In this document: positions 46,762 through 58,657 of the stretch, piece by piece
How the letters are laid out: every line of letters begins with the position of its first letter
How positions within the stretch are numbered: the first letter of the stretch is position 1
From: Microcebus murinus
Lineage: Eukaryota > Chordata > Mammalia > Primates > Cheirogaleidae
Direction of reading: 5' to 3'
NCBI RefSeq assembly: GCF_040939455.1
Contig: NC_134117.1
Location: forward strand, 28,203,501-28,267,500
Length of the DNA: 64,000 bases
The notes under the pieces: model-generated
Told to the model about the DNA's origin: nothing
Databases searched by the model: none
The model's input: only the letters and a program-made list of their open reading frames with translations
Translations under genes and position numbers: made by a program

Positions 46762-47420
46762 ATCACAAAACTTGATGGGATGAGAGGATCACCTAATCCT
46801 TCTACCTAATGCAAGAATCCTTGACCAGCGGGCATTGTGTCTCTGCTTCATCCAGCAAGTGACTAATAGGACAGAACTAAGGACAAGGACAAAGGGTAGA
46901 ATTATGAGGCATAAGAGTTCACCTCAATGACTTTCCTGTTTTGAACAGTTGCCTTTGTGAAGATGATAAAACAGCTCTAATGATCTTGTATAATGCTCTC
47001 CCTTTCTGAAATATTGGAAGTGTCACCCAGAGAGGTTTGATGACTTGCCTAGGACTAGAACTCAGGTTCTAGCTCTCTGTTGAGGGTTTCTTCCCACTGC
47101 ACCAGCAACAAAGGAAAGGTAAGAGTTACAGTGGGAGCTGGGGGAGTTTTAGGCATTACAACATAAAACCATGTCCTTGTCAAAGGGTAAGCTGCAGATG
47201 TTACAGGAATGCCAGGTGCATACTGTGAAGTTAAGAAGGATTCCTTCCCTTGTACCAAATTTGTCATCCTACAGAATTCCCTGTAGCTTTAAGACTTTAT
47301 GAATAAAGCTATTCATAGTAAGACCCACAGAATTAAAATAATGATACACTAGCAGGTAAAAAAAAGGGCAGGTATATGAAAAATTCAGATGGTAGCATGA
47401 AGTTGGGTTAGGTTTTTAAA
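46762..47420. other. Intron tract with one weak MIR
   Basis: GTGTCACCCAGAGAGGTTTG then CTTGCCTAGGACTAGAACTC near 47020-47080 is a diverged antisense MIR. Nothing else is recognised. Confidence 0.5.
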
Positions 47421-47424
47421 ATTG

Positions 47425-48720
47425 ACAAATATTGAGTGCTTCCTATGTACATGTCATTGTGCTAAGTGCTCGGTATGTGTGCATGGCTGAGTGAGTGAAA
47501 GACACACACACACAAGGATAAGACAGAACCCAGGTCTTCAAGGCTTGCAATGTAGTTGCTGATAAAAGACTGCAAACATCAAAGATGTGACTAATAACAT
47601 GGAGTAGATAATTGTTAAGTGGAATAGATAATGTGTCTGCAGGAGTTCTCAGAAGGAGCAATCACTTCTACTGGGGGTGGGGAAAGGGGGGAAGTGGCGG
47701 ATTTGTCAGGCTAGGTGCTTCAAGAAAGATATAGGATTTGAGGTGGACCTTGAAGGGAAGAAAGGCTCTTGATAAGAAGAAAAAGGTAAGAGCAAACACT
47801 GGTGGCCATAATGTCAGGAAAGAGAAAGAAATCAGGTCTTAAAAGAAAGGACTGTCTCCTCTGCACTGGGGAAAGGAAGGGAGGAAGGGAGGGAGGACTG
47901 GGCCAGACTTGATAGCCTTGCAGGTTAAAGTTCTTGTAGTAGTGGGAAAGCGCAGAAAAATTTTTGAACACAGAGCTACATGGTTTGGAACAGGTTAATT
48001 TAACAAACATCTTCAGGGGGACTACCATGTGCAGGTATTGGATGATGACTGAAGATGAACTTGCCTTTGCAGGGAAACTCACTTCAGCCCAGGGGGGAAG
48101 AGCTGGTCATGAAGAGACGGGATGAAGTGGAGTAGCAAGGGGTAGGTCTTGTAAGACCTGTAGAAGGAAGAACTAGCAGGCCTCAGAGCATGACTGGCCA
48201 GGTGGCAGAGGACAAGGAAGCAGAGAAAGTCCTTGGACAGAGTTCCTCAAAGCCTCAAGTTAGGCAGCTGGAAGAGTTTAAAGGTAAAGAATGGAAGCTG
48301 GTGGTCAGGGAGCGATGCAGAGCTTGGTTTTTGGAGATGTTGAATCTGAGAATATCCAAATCATAGTGCACATTCAGAGATGTGCTTCTGGGGCTGGAGA
48401 GAGAGGGGTAATATAGTTGAGGATTAAGCACAGGGGTATTCTGAATGGACAAAGAGTTACCAGGACTGAATAAGATTTCTTTGGGAGGAAGTATAAGGAG
48501 AGAAAAAAACAGAATGTCAAACTGAACCACAGGTGTGCCCATTTCTACGAGGTGATGGTAGGCAGGGGTGTTCCAGGAGGAAAACCAAGGTAGTGTGATG
48601 CCAAGAAAGGAAGGAGATCTTCAAGGAGGAGAAAGCTGTCAACAGCAAAAAATGCTACATGATCATTTATGAGGACCGAGAGCACAAATAAGTATTTGTT
48701 GAGCAAAGAATGAATGAAAG
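47425..48720 (-). mobile_element. L2, antisense, long fragment
   Basis: ACAAATATTGAGTGCTTCCT at the left; AGGTGGACCTTGAAGGGAAG, TTGGAGATGTTGAATCTGAG and AGTATTTGTTGAGCAAAGAA further on. A GGAAGGGAGGAAGGGAGGG purine stretch lies near 47873-47896. Confidence 0.65.
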
Positions 48721-49034
48721 CCCTGGGGTTTGAGAATAGTTTTTCCTCAGTCAGAAAAGCCACCAGTGTCACCGTCAGACAAGAGGATTTCAATGTTGAG
48801 TTTTACTCCATTCTTCCCGTAAAAACACGTTTCTTCCTCCACAGTCATCCTGTCCAACACGCAGACATCCTTCCTTGCTTCCCCGTGTTCCCTCCATCAA
48901 CCTTCCCAGTTTCCGCAACCAAGCAACACACCTTTGGTGTCAAAGGAGACAGGAAACTCCAACTAGAGTTTCCACTTCATTAACAATTCTGCCTGTGTCT
49001 CCTCTTACAAAAAGGGATATGTGGCAATGGGGTG
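48721..49034. other. Intron tract without recognisable features
   Basis: I see nothing identifiable. Confidence 0.5.
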
Positions 49035-49195
49035 GGAGAGGAGACTGGGTTCGAGCCCCAGTTGTGCTCCTGACTAGCTGTGTGCCTTTGGACAAGTTGC
49101 TCAACCTGACTGGATCTAGGTTTCTACATAGAGAAAAGGTAGGTCTGTCTCGAATACAGACAAGTTTCGAAGGTCCCTTTGAGCTCCAAAGTCTA
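49035..49195 (+). mobile_element. MIR, sense, close to the promoter island
   Basis: GACTGGGTTCGAGCCCCAGT, CCTGACTAGCTGTGTGCCTT and GACAAGTTGCTCAACCTGAC. It lies about 800 bp downstream of UBTD1 exon 1 in the sense of UBTD1 transcription. Confidence 0.88.
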
Positions 49196-49994
49196 CAATT
49201 TTATCATTCTCAGAAGGTCCTTGCAACACCCTCAAAGAAGGAAGTGAGTACAAGACCCAGAAAAATGACCGCCAGACATCTTTCCGGGGCGAAACTCCAG
49301 GATAGGAGGGGTGTACCAAGAAAGTGAGAACGTTTTGCCCCGGCCTCGTGGTTCGCCAGAGAGCGGATCCCATTCCCAAGGCTGGGAAGGATCCCAACAA
49401 ACCCGAGGACGACTCTCACCCCGCACCCCACCTTTACTAGACTCCCAGACGGCTGGGAGGCTCTAAAAACCCCTGCGGGAAAAATAAAGATTTCTTTCCC
49501 AGAGTCCTGCGCTGCTCTTGCAAGTCGGATTCCGGCAGACACGATCTGCAGCCCGATAATGACACAGGCTTTGGAAGGAGCGACTGTTCTCGCTTCGCTC
49601 GCTCCGAGTTCTGGGGACGCCTGGCTACCGCGCCGTACCCCGACGGGCTGGCGTCCGACCCCGGCCCGAGCTGCCAGGCCAGCGGCGCCCTGGCCCCGGG
49701 CCCTCCTCCCTCCGTCGCCCCGCTGCGGTCTGCAAACATTTCCTGCCCCCACCCCCACCAGGAGCTTCCAGTTGGAGCGAGTTGATCTCGAAGCCGGCTC
49801 AGCGCTCGCAGTTGCCCCAACTCGGCTCCCCCGGCCACCCGGCGCTGGGGAGGGGCCCCGCCTGGCCGCGGAGCAGCCCTTCGGGGAAGCCCAGGCGCCA
49901 GGGGCCGCGGGAGGTCGCTCGGGCAGCCCGAGCTCCGGCCAGGAGGGGGACAACTGGCCGGGTGCCGAGGCCCTGCTCCCTCCTCTGTTGTTAC

Positions 49995-50064
49995 CTGCTC
50001 GCTTGCGGGGGTGTCCCGGGGCGGCCGGCCTCTCCCGGCGCTGTCTCCCCACGCAGTTGCCCAT
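49995..50064 (-). CDS. UBTD1: UBTD1 coding exon 1 (start codon, lipidation signal)
   Basis: The minus-strand ATG at 50064-50062 opens MGNCVGRQRRERPAAPGHPR followed by KRA and the first base of a Gly codon. A consensus donor (GCAG|GTAAC) follows at 49994. The 70-nt exon joins exon 2 in frame to give ...[11 protein letters not shown], the known UBTD1 N terminus. The start has A at -3 and G at +4. Gly2 followed by Asn and Cys4 fits an N-myristoylation/palmitoylation signal, and the next ~20 residues are strongly basic (RQRRER, RKR), so membrane attachment is likely. This is inferred from the motif. The exon lies in the CpG island and is read divergently from MMS19. The unspliced frame runs on for hundreds of bases into intron 1, but the donor and the exon 2 match show it is spliced. 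Confidence 0.96.
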
Positions 50065-50340
50065 GCTGGCTCCTCAGCCGGTCCCCATGCACCGGAGGCG
50101 GCGGGGTGGTCGGCTGCTCTGCGCTTCCAGCCCGGACGGCGGCGTCCCGGGTCAACGGCTCTGGGTGCCCGGCATCGGGCGCTCCCGGATCTCCCCTCGG
50201 GGGCGCACTCTGCCCCGGCGCTGGCTTCGCCAAAACTTTGCGGGCAAGGGGAGAGGGAGGTGGCCGGCTCCCCAGCACAGTCCCAGGTGGCCGGGCCAGG
50301 GGGGCCCGCGACGGTGCCCGGCCGGAGACCAGCTCCGCTG

Positions 50341-50362
50341 GAGGGGCGGAGAGGGGGCGGGC
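50341..50362 (+). promoter_or_regulatory. Tandem GC boxes on the UBTD1 side
   Basis: GGGGCGGAG and GGGGGCGGGC lie next to each other about 280 bp upstream of the UBTD1 ATG. Both fit Sp1/KLF sites. They may fall in the promoter or in the 5' UTR, because the start site is unknown. Confidence 0.45.
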
Positions 50363-50563
50363 ACCGCCGCAGCTACTCCGGGCTCGCTCGGGGCTCCCGG
50401 CTGGGGCCAGCCCCCCGGAGCCTGTCACTCACCTGCCTAACCCCGCCCCGGCCCGGCCCCACTCCCTTCCGCCGGCTCGCGGGGCCCGCGCCGCCGCCAC
50501 CACCCGCCCCAGGTGCGCATGTGACCGCCGGCACCGCCCCCTCGGGCCGGGCCTGATTTTCTC

Positions 50564-50568
50564 ATTGG
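50564..50568 (-). promoter_or_regulatory. CCAAT box (NF-Y-type), UBTD1 side
   Basis: ATTGG on the plus strand, in CTCATTGGCTT, is CCAAT on the UBTD1 strand, about 500 bp upstream of its ATG. The context (CATTGGC) suits NF-Y. Function is inferred. Confidence 0.5.
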
Positions 50569-50793
50569 CTTCCCCCGGGTTGCGTACCGCCCCTCGGCCC
50601 CACCCAACCAGGTGCCCGCCCCGCCGCCCGTCTCCCAGGGAGCCGGGCCGGGAATTATTCGCCCTCAATAGCCCCCGGCTGCGTGCCCAGCAGCCGCCTT
50701 CCCTCCCCGCGCCACCGCCTCGATTCGGGGCCACGCCCCTCAGGGCGGGGCCGCCTGTCCCTCCCAGGAACTACCCGGCCAAGAGCCGGCAGA

Positions 50794-50820
50794 CACGTGA
50801 CCCAAGGATCGCCCCGCCCC
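50794..50820 (+). promoter_or_regulatory. E-box plus GC-box cluster upstream of MMS19
   Basis: CACGTGAC at 50794-50801 is a perfect palindromic E-box of the USF/MYC/TFE class. CCCCGCCCC at 50812-50820 is an Sp1/KLF-type GC box. They lie 100-126 bp before the MMS19 ATG. Factor identity is inferred from motif only. Confidence 0.5.
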
Positions 50821-50838
50821 CTTGGCCTCCGCCAGGCG

Positions 50839-50843
50839 ATTGG
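50839..50843 (-). promoter_or_regulatory. Inverted CCAAT box, MMS19 side
   Basis: GCGATTGGCTCAG holds an inverted CCAAT about 75-80 bp upstream of the MMS19 ATG. This is the usual distance and orientation class for NF-Y in TATA-less promoters. Function is inferred. Confidence 0.55.
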
Positions 50844-50917
50844 CTCAGGAGGCGCGTGCGCAAAGAGGCCCTTCTGGTGCCACCGCCTACTTTCCCTCCC
50901 TCGGCCTCAAGTTCGCG

Positions 50918-50927
50918 TCATGGCGGC
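50918..50927 (+). promoter_or_regulatory. YY1-like element overlapping the MMS19 start codon
   Basis: TCATGGCGGC contains the ATGGCGGC core of the YY1 motif, here overlapping the initiation codon and first alanine codons. This placement is common in housekeeping genes. Binding is inferred. Confidence 0.45.
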
Positions 50928-51031
50928 TGCCGCCGCTCTGGAGACGGCGGCGCCTACGGGCGCCCTATGGGGCCTCGTGCACGACTTTGTCATGGGTCAG
51001 CAGGAGGGCCCCGCTGACCAGGTGGCTGCAG
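50920..51031 (+). CDS. MMS19: MMS19 coding exon 1 (cytosolic Fe-S assembly targeting factor)
   Basis: The ATG at 50920 opens MAAAAALETAAPTGALWGLV, followed by HDFVMGQQEGPADQVAA and one base of the next codon. A donor (GCAG|GTACGG) follows at 51032. This is the MMS19 N terminus. Human MMS19 continues with Asp-Val-Lys, and the left-over G fits a GAT/GAC codon. Compared with the human protein as I remember it, there are a few conservative-looking changes (E-T for E-A, P-T for P-M, V-H for V-Q). MMS19 is a ~1030-residue HEAT-repeat scaffold. With CIAO1 and CIAO2B it delivers iron-sulfur clusters to DNA-metabolism enzymes such as XPD, primase and polymerases. The start context is strong (G at -3, G at +4). 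Only 37 complete codons lie here; I found no exon 2 in the remaining 13 kb. Confidence 0.97.
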
Positions 51032-51254
51032 GTACGGCAGATGGTGCTGCGCGGCTTCCGCTTGGGGGCCGACAGGAGGGAGCGGCCTCAGCACAGGCGC
51101 CGGGCGGGAAGGCAGTGAGGGGCGGCGGTGACTTGGAGGTCTGGGGGCTGGTTGGTGAGCACCGCGAGCTTCAGAGCCATAACAATTTGGAGAGTCTCCT
51201 GTATCTTTCTTAAAGCCATTTTACGCTCCTTATCTCCCTATAGCCGAAGACAGA

Positions 51255-51390
51255 ATCATTACATTTTATAAACGAGGAAACTGAGGCCCAGCGAGGGCAA
51301 GAGTTGCATAGGGCTACAGCCCAAGCAGGAGGTGGGGGGAGCTGGCACTCGAAGCCAGGTGTTCGGGTCCGAACCAGGCGCGCAAGCCTG
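51255..51390 (-). mobile_element. MIR, antisense, just inside MMS19 intron 1
   Basis: ACATTTTATAAACGAGGAAA, CTGAGGCCCAGCGAGGGCAA and GGCACTCGAAGCCAGGTGTT. It keeps several CpGs, perhaps because it borders the unmethylated island. Confidence 0.85.
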
Positions 51391-51999
51391 AAACCACGTT
51401 GTTTGTGGGGAAGATGCATATTTTGCGGCATCCGCTCCGGTCGCGTGGCATCTTGGGAGTGGCCAGGCAGCCCGTCTCTGACTGGCTGTTAGCTGGAGAG
51501 ACTAGGAGTGGAGCCAGTCTAGAGGGAATTGGAGATGTTCTATGTATCCTCCTTAAGACTTTCCCTCGTTTCTTGGTAGAGTTCTTGATTAATTTGTTTC
51601 ATGACTTTTTTATGTGATGTGTTTTTATCTTCTTCCCAGATCTGCAGTTTCCTGCTTTTGACCGGTTTAGGGATCTCTTAGTTCTAATAGCTTATTTAAG
51701 AGTTTAATAAAACAAATTCCAGGCTTCCTCAGAATTCTGAGACTTACCTCTTTGGAAAAAATAATCTACTAAAACATTATTGAACGTTACTGGGGTTTAA
51801 TTAATAGAGTGTAAAATGATTTCATGGGTACAGATGAGTTTTTTGTTTTTAAGTTTTTATTTTTGGAAATTTTGCATGCTTGGGGAGAAGGACACGTCCC
51901 TCTTGTAAATTGAACATACTAACTTTTAGAATATGTAAAAAGCGAATAGTGAATCTGCTAGGAATATAATACTTTGGTCCTGAACAGTATTCCATTTTC
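51391..51999. other. MMS19 intron tract without recognisable features
   Basis: The base composition turns AT-rich after about 51540. No exon or repeat is recognised. Confidence 0.55.
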
Positions 52000-52180
52000 A
52001 TTCAGTCCTTCCATTATTGAACAAATATTATTCTCTAAACATGATGCAAAGCAATAGAAATACAAATTAGATTAGATGTGTGCTCACTGGGAACTTATAG
52101 GGTTGGTGAAAAAGACAAGCATGGTATAAGAAGTGTGTGCAGGGCAATTTGGAAGCATCAAGGAGCACATATCTAGGGCT
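52000..52180 (-). mobile_element. L2 fragment, antisense
   Basis: TCATTCAGTCCTTCCATTAT, TGAACAAATATTATTCTC and GGGAACTTATAGGGTTGGTG. Confidence 0.6.
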
Positions 52181-52297
52181 GCCACTGAGCTTAACATCTT
52201 ACAGTTTTACGATGTATAGTGTTATCAGTGCTTACAATTAAGAAGTACAGTGTGTTATCAATGTCATTTCCCCCAGTGTTTTATTATGAAAATTTTT

Positions 52298-52585
52298 GGC
52301 TAGGCCATGGTGGCTCATACTGTAATCCTAGCACTCTGGGAGGCTGAGGCAGGAGGATTGCTTGAGGTCAGGAGTTTGAAACCAGCCTGAGCAAGAGCAA
52401 GACCCAGTCTCTACAAAAAATAGGAAAATTAGCGAGGAGTGGTGGCATGCACCTGTAGTTCCAGCTACTTGGGGGGGAGGGCGGGGATAATCACCTTAGC
52501 TCAGGAGTTTGAGGTTGTCTTGAGCTGTGATGACACCATTGCACTATTGCCAGGGTGACAGACTCTGCCTCAAGGAAAAAAAAAA
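52298..52585 (+). mobile_element. Alu, older type, sense
   Basis: GGCTAGGCCATGGTGGCTCA to GACAGACTCTGCCTCAAGG with an A tail. It has no lemur-type insertion. Confidence 0.9.
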
Positions 52586-52599
52586 TCTAACCATATTTT

Positions 52600-53110
52600 T
52601 GTACCCATTAACCATCCCCCCAACCTGCTGCTACCCTTCCCAGCCTCTGGTAACTATCAGTCTATTCTCTGTCTCCATGAGATCAATTGTTTTTAATATT
52701 TAGTGCCTGCATCAGAGTGAGAACATGTGAGATTTGTCTTTCTACGCTTGGCTTATCTCAACTTAATGTTCTCCAGTTCCATTCATGTTATTACAAATGG
52801 CAAGTTTTATTCTTTTTTATGGTTGTATGTGTATATGTACCACAGTTACTTTATCTATTCATCCGTTGATAAACACTTGGTTGATTCCAAATCCTGACTA
52901 TTGTGAATAGTGCTGCAATAAACATGGGAGTACAGATATCTTTTCAATATACTGAATTCCCTTCTTTTGGATATATACGTAGCAGTGGGATTGCTGGGTC
53001 ATATGGTAGTTCTATTTTTAGTTTTTTGAGGAATCTTCATACTGTACTCCACAGTGGTTGCACTAATTTACATTCCCACCAACAGTGTACAAAGATTCCC
53101 CTTTACCATT
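52600..53110 (-). mobile_element. L1 3' region, antisense
   Basis: TCAGAGTGAGAACATGTGAG, ATTGTGAATAGTGCTGCAAT, AGTGGGATTGCTGGGTCATA and TTACATTCCCACCAACAGTG are the classic antisense ORF2-end text of L1. It is preserved better than the other L1s here. Confidence 0.93.
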
Positions 53111-53149
53111 AACATATTAATATAACTTGGTTTATCACATATCAATCTA

Positions 53150-53380
53150 TTCGTTTAAATTGCTGAAATCAGTACACTTACCTCTAAATACTTTGGCATG
53201 CATATCATTGACTATAGTTTGTTTAAGGTTTATTTTGGTATAAAATGTATGCACAATGAAGTGTACAAATCTTAAGCGTACCTTTGCTGATTTTGACAAA
53301 TTCATACATCTATACAATCCAACTCCCTGCCAAGATAGAGAACTTTATTGTACCAGTGTCATTTGTAACTAATCTTTAAC
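53150..53380 (-). mobile_element. Old L1-like fragment, antisense
   Basis: ATAAAATGTATGCACAATGA then GTGTACAAATCTTAAGCGTA resembles antisense L1M 3' UTR text. It is diverged. Confidence 0.5.
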
Positions 53381-54110
53381 ATTTATACATTATGAAAACA
53401 ATAATTTTGGATTTTTAAGATTCAGAATACACTTTGATAGAAAGCTTGAATAAGGACTGCTAAATTCTTACATAAACATTTTTGTAAAATGTATATTTTT
53501 ATTTATACTTGATAAAATGCCCTAAACTGTTGTCTAGTTTAGCTCAGCTAAGACTCTGGGACACTGTTATATTAATAATTTAGCCCTCCAAAGAAAAAAA
53601 GGTTGGTGTAGGAATAGTAACAGATAAAGTTGAAAAAGTTTGGTGAGGTTAAATTATGTGTAACCTTGGATTCCAGGCAAAAGGATTTGAATGACCTATT
53701 GTGGGTAATAGGAGTAATTGTACATCCTTGAGCAAGGGCCCCAGCAATAAAATGAAAGCAAATCTGAGAAGGATTAAGTTAGCATTCCCAATCTTAGATC
53801 ACAGCCCTAGGTAGGGTTGTTGAAGGCTAGCAGAGTTTTGAAGCACCCCCAGAACAAGATGTGCTTTCTGATCTTCAGCCTAAATCAAGCTTTGTTAGTG
53901 CTGAAGGACCAGCTAGCTAAGCTGTTCAGCAGCATCCTCTCCTGTAAATGGTAAATGCAGAAGGAACACCCTGTGCTCATAAAAGCAGCTACCACCAACT
54001 TTGTTTTGTGCCTGGGTTCCTGGTGAAAGTAGGTGTCAGCTGTAAAGAAAGTCCAAGTAATGGAAAGGAAATGACCTGGCAGTCTAAACATTAAGGGCCT
54101 CCCAAGCAGG
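53381..54110. other. Intron tract without recognisable features
   Basis: I see nothing identifiable. Confidence 0.5.
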
Positions 54111-54114
54111 CCTT

Positions 54115-54710
54115 CAAAGGCTGCTACTACCTGGCCTCAGCCATTATTCTCACCACTGCCCTGGACCTTTTTGTTCCAGGATCCATCTTTATTCAACTAT
54201 TCCCTGAAAGCTTGCTTTCCCAGTTCCCTCCACTAGCTCTACCTAATCCAAGTTAGATCTAGGAGTGGAGGCCTAGCTTGAGTTCCCTCCTCCTCTCCAA
54301 GTATGTCCTGATTACCCCAGCCAGACAGCATTTCACACTTCAGAATCTTTATAGTACATGCTTACTACTCAACCACTCATGTACTTAGCAGACTTGTTCA
54401 GGAGCTGTTTCTATACATATCTCTACTTTTCTACCTTCCCATTTATATCGCTAGAATCTCCTGGAACGAGCATAAGTAGGTATACAATAAGAATTACTTA
54501 AGTGAATGGAATGAGAGATGTTGAAGGAAGATTCTGTGGAATTAGAGGTCTAACTAGTTGCAGGGCTTGAAGGAGAGAGGGGACTCTAAGTGGATCCCAG
54601 GGTTTTGAGCCTGAAGATGAGGGGAAAAAAGCAGTAGTTCGTCCAAAAATGAAGGTTGAGAAGGGAGCCAATTTTGGAAAGAGTATTTTTAAGACATGTT
54701 AGATTTACAG
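54115..54710. mobile_element. L2-like fragments (sense, then antisense)
   Basis: CTACTACCTGGCCTCAGCCA and the text to about 54490 resemble sense L2. From about 54590, AGTGGATCCCAGGGTTTTGA resembles antisense L2. Both are diverged. Confidence 0.4.
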
Positions 54711-54858
54711 GTGATAGATAAGGTTTTTTTTTTCTTTCAGTTACTTGGATTTTCCTTCATTTCAGTCTTTATTATATTGTATTTTTCCACATTATTTGTG
54801 ATTCTCTGAGAAGACCACTCACTATTCCTGAAACCAAAATATTGTTGAAGAACAGTAA

Positions 54859-55140
54859 GACCAGGCATGGTGGCCCATGCCTCTAATCCCAGCACTTTGG
54901 GAGGCCAAGGTGGGAGGATCGCTTGAGACCAGGAGTTCAAAACCAGCCTGAGCAACATGGTGAGATCCCATATCCACAAAAAATAGAGAAATTAGATGGG
55001 TCTTTAGTCTCAGCTACTTGGGAGGCTGATGCAGGAGGATTGCTTGAGCCCAGTCCAGGAATTTGAGGCTGCAGTGAGCTATAATGACACCATTGCACTC
55101 TAGCCCAGGCGACAGAGTGAGACTCTGTCTAAAATAAAAT
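54859..55140 (+). mobile_element. Alu, AluJ-like, sense
   Basis: GACCAGGCATGGTGGCCCAT. Unlike its neighbours it keeps the ancestral CCCAGCACTTTGGGAGGCC and lacks the lemur insertion, so it probably predates the strepsirrhine/haplorhine split. AACAGTAA flanks both ends. Confidence 0.9.
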
Positions 55141-56085
55141 AACAAACAGTAAAATATAGTTTAAAGAAATGTCTGTAGCATCATCCCCAGAAAGGGCATT
55201 TTTATTTCTTCTGTGTAAAAATACTGGGGTGGGAGGCGGGAGGGGAGAGGGAACATTTTAAGAGCTTAATTAGAGCTTAGTCATGATTGAGATTTTACTC
55301 TCTCCTGCTCCTTCTCATCCAACCATCCCCTCCCCCTCACTCCCTTTTGGCTACTGCTCTCGATTTTCAAGAGGTTCCAACTCCATCAGACAGAGGTCTG
55401 ATTGTGCACTCTATGTCAGTGATCGTATAAATAGTCCTTTGACTCCTTCTCAGTGCCCCACACAAACTGGTGCCTTGCTGAGGAAAATGTGGGTAGTGAG
55501 GAGGTGCTAGTAGGTTCATTTTTAGAGAGCAAATCTTGAACTCGGAAAACCTTGGACCTGCTTATAAAGGGAAAGGAACTTACACTTACTTTTTCCTTAC
55601 TACTAATCGCACTTAATACTAATTTTCCCTTAGGAAAATTAACTCTTTACCTTCTTTCATTCCAGTAGTCCATGTGCATAATTGGTAGTATTTCTAGGTA
55701 TTCTGGTTATTTTTAATTTGGGAGAGTTTACAATATGTTAAGAGAATCACTTAAAGTTAGTGGCTCTTACTCCTTTCTTGTGTTACCCCAGTGTCTGTTT
55801 GTATCACTATGGTAACACTGAACTTGTTACACTGTGATCGTTTTAAATTTCTTTCTGCCCCAGCAGATTGTGGGCTTCTTAAAAGCTTCCTGTCTATGGA
55901 TGTAATTCTGAAGGGTTTAGGTTAAAAAAAAAAAAAAAACAAAAAAAAAAAAACCCTCCCTACTTTTCTATTGTAAGCCCTAACGCAGTATCTAATTTAT
56001 AATAGATACTCAATAAATGTTGAATAAAAACAAAGCCACATTAATTTATTTTTTTAAACAAGTATGGAGGGAACACAAAGCAAAT
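55141..56085. other. Intron tract with a poly-A stretch and an L2-like tail
   Basis: A-runs at about 55924-55953 are broken by a single C. AGATACTCAATAAATGTTGA near 56005-56025 is an L2/MIR-type 3' end. The rest shows nothing recognisable. Confidence 0.5.
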
Positions 56086-56089
56086 AATT

Positions 56090-56720
56090 CTGTTTGGGGG
56101 ACTCAGGAAGGCTTCAGAAAGAATTGACATTTGAGCTGGTTCTTAAACTTCCTTTAAGTTAAATTTCCTCAGATAGACAAGGGCTAAGAAGGGGGTTTCC
56201 AAACCAAGAGACAATGTTTCCAGGCTTAAGGATATGGAAGGTCTTGACAAGGTGGGATTTCATCTGACTGCATGATAGGAGTCATGATGAAAAGGAGGCT
56301 AGAGGAAATTTGGGAGCTAAACTGTAACGGACATCAAGATAAGGAGTCAGGTCTTAGGCAATAAGGATTAAATGGAGATTGGTAAGCCGGGAAGTCATTG
56401 TGTTTTTAGGGAGATGATTTTGGAAAGAGGTGAGTGCATTAGAAGGCTTTTATTTTTATTTATTTTTTTATTTCGGCATATTAGAAGGCTTTTATTAATT
56501 GAGGTAAAATTCACCACTTTAACTATTTTAAGTGAGCAGTTCAGTGGCTTTTAGTATATGCACAATGGTCCACAACCATTACCACAATTAAAAAATTCAA
56601 GAAAATTTCCATCATACCAAAAAGTGGAAGGCTTTTTGAAGGCAGTCACTATCTAGTCTGGTTATAGGGATGAAAAGTAGTCATATTTGAAAGACATTTC
56701 TGAGGTAAAAATCATCAGAA
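56090..56720 (-). mobile_element. L2, antisense, split by an L1M fragment
   Basis: GGACTCAGGAAGGCTTCAGA and TTTGAGCTGGTTCTTAAACT begin an antisense L2, which resumes near 56630. The insert at about 56490-56625 (AATTGAGGTAAAATTCACCA, GAGCAGTTCAGTGGCTTTTA) is antisense L1M. Confidence 0.65.
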
Positions 56721-57059
56721 TTAGAGTAAGATGTTAAAGTTAGTTACCTCTCTGAAAACATCCTTAAAATGCCAATTCTAGTTTTGTGCCAGCTTACTTG
56801 CCCTTTTTCTGATTCTTACTTATTATTATCTTGTTTTTTTCCCTAATTTTGTACTACTTTTATACTATCTGTTATGTTTGTGCTACATTGATTCAAGAAA
56901 GCATTTTGTGAAAGATATGGAGACTAACAGGCTCTGCCAGGAGAGTTTACCCACATACTGGTATTCAAGGAATCACACACAGATGGATGTTTCTTTGTAA
57001 TTACAAAGCAACCAGTTTCATATTGATGTATGCTGGATGCTGAAGAAGTAGTTTTCAAT

Positions 57060-57250
57060 TATAAATTTGAAGCAACCTATGAGAGTGGGAATTCACTGGT
57101 AGGGGCATAATGGAACTTTCTCTGATGATGCAAATGTTCTGCGTCTTGATTGGGTGTATACTTTTGTTAAAACTCATGAAATTGTACACTTAATATCTGT
57201 GCATTTCACCACATATAAATTTTACCTCCATTTTTTAAAAAATGAAAAAA
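57060..57250 (+). mobile_element. L1M 3' UTR end, sense
   Basis: TCTTGATTGGGTGTATACTT, AAATTGTACACTTAATATCT and GTGCATTTCACCACATATAA, then A-rich. Confidence 0.8.

Positions 57251-58657
<1,407 letters not shown>

Larger units (their letters stand above)
50065..50919. promoter_or_regulatory. Bidirectional UBTD1/MMS19 promoter interval
   Basis: The 855 bp between the two divergent start codons contain both 5' UTRs and both transcription starts. The interval is extremely GC-rich with dense CpG. I see no TATA box at a sensible distance from either ATG. It holds repeated GC boxes, two CCAAT boxes (both CCAAT on the minus strand), a CACGTG box and GCGCATG/GCGTGCGC stretches resembling NRF1 sites. 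This is the usual architecture of a housekeeping bidirectional promoter. Exact transcription start sites cannot be read from the sequence. Confidence 0.85.
49560..51170. promoter_or_regulatory. CpG island covering both first exons
   Basis: CpG dinucleotides become frequent near 49560, stay dense across UBTD1 exon 1, the promoter interval and MMS19 exon 1, and fade soon after 51130. The flanks are CpG-poor. No interspersed repeat is visible inside. An unmethylated promoter island is expected. Confidence 0.9.

Noticed and set aside
49210..50064. 284-codon minus-strand frame beginning with the UBTD1 start codon
   Set aside because: Only the first 70 nt are exon. A consensus donor at 49994 and the in-frame match of exon 2 show that the remainder is intron 1 read-through.
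49559..51017. Long plus-strand open frames (293 and 411 codons) across the CpG island
   Set aside because: They run antisense through UBTD1 exon 1, through the promoter and into MMS19 exon 1 out of frame. They are Pro/Arg/Gly/Ala-rich as expected of GC-rich random sequence and have no recognisable domain.
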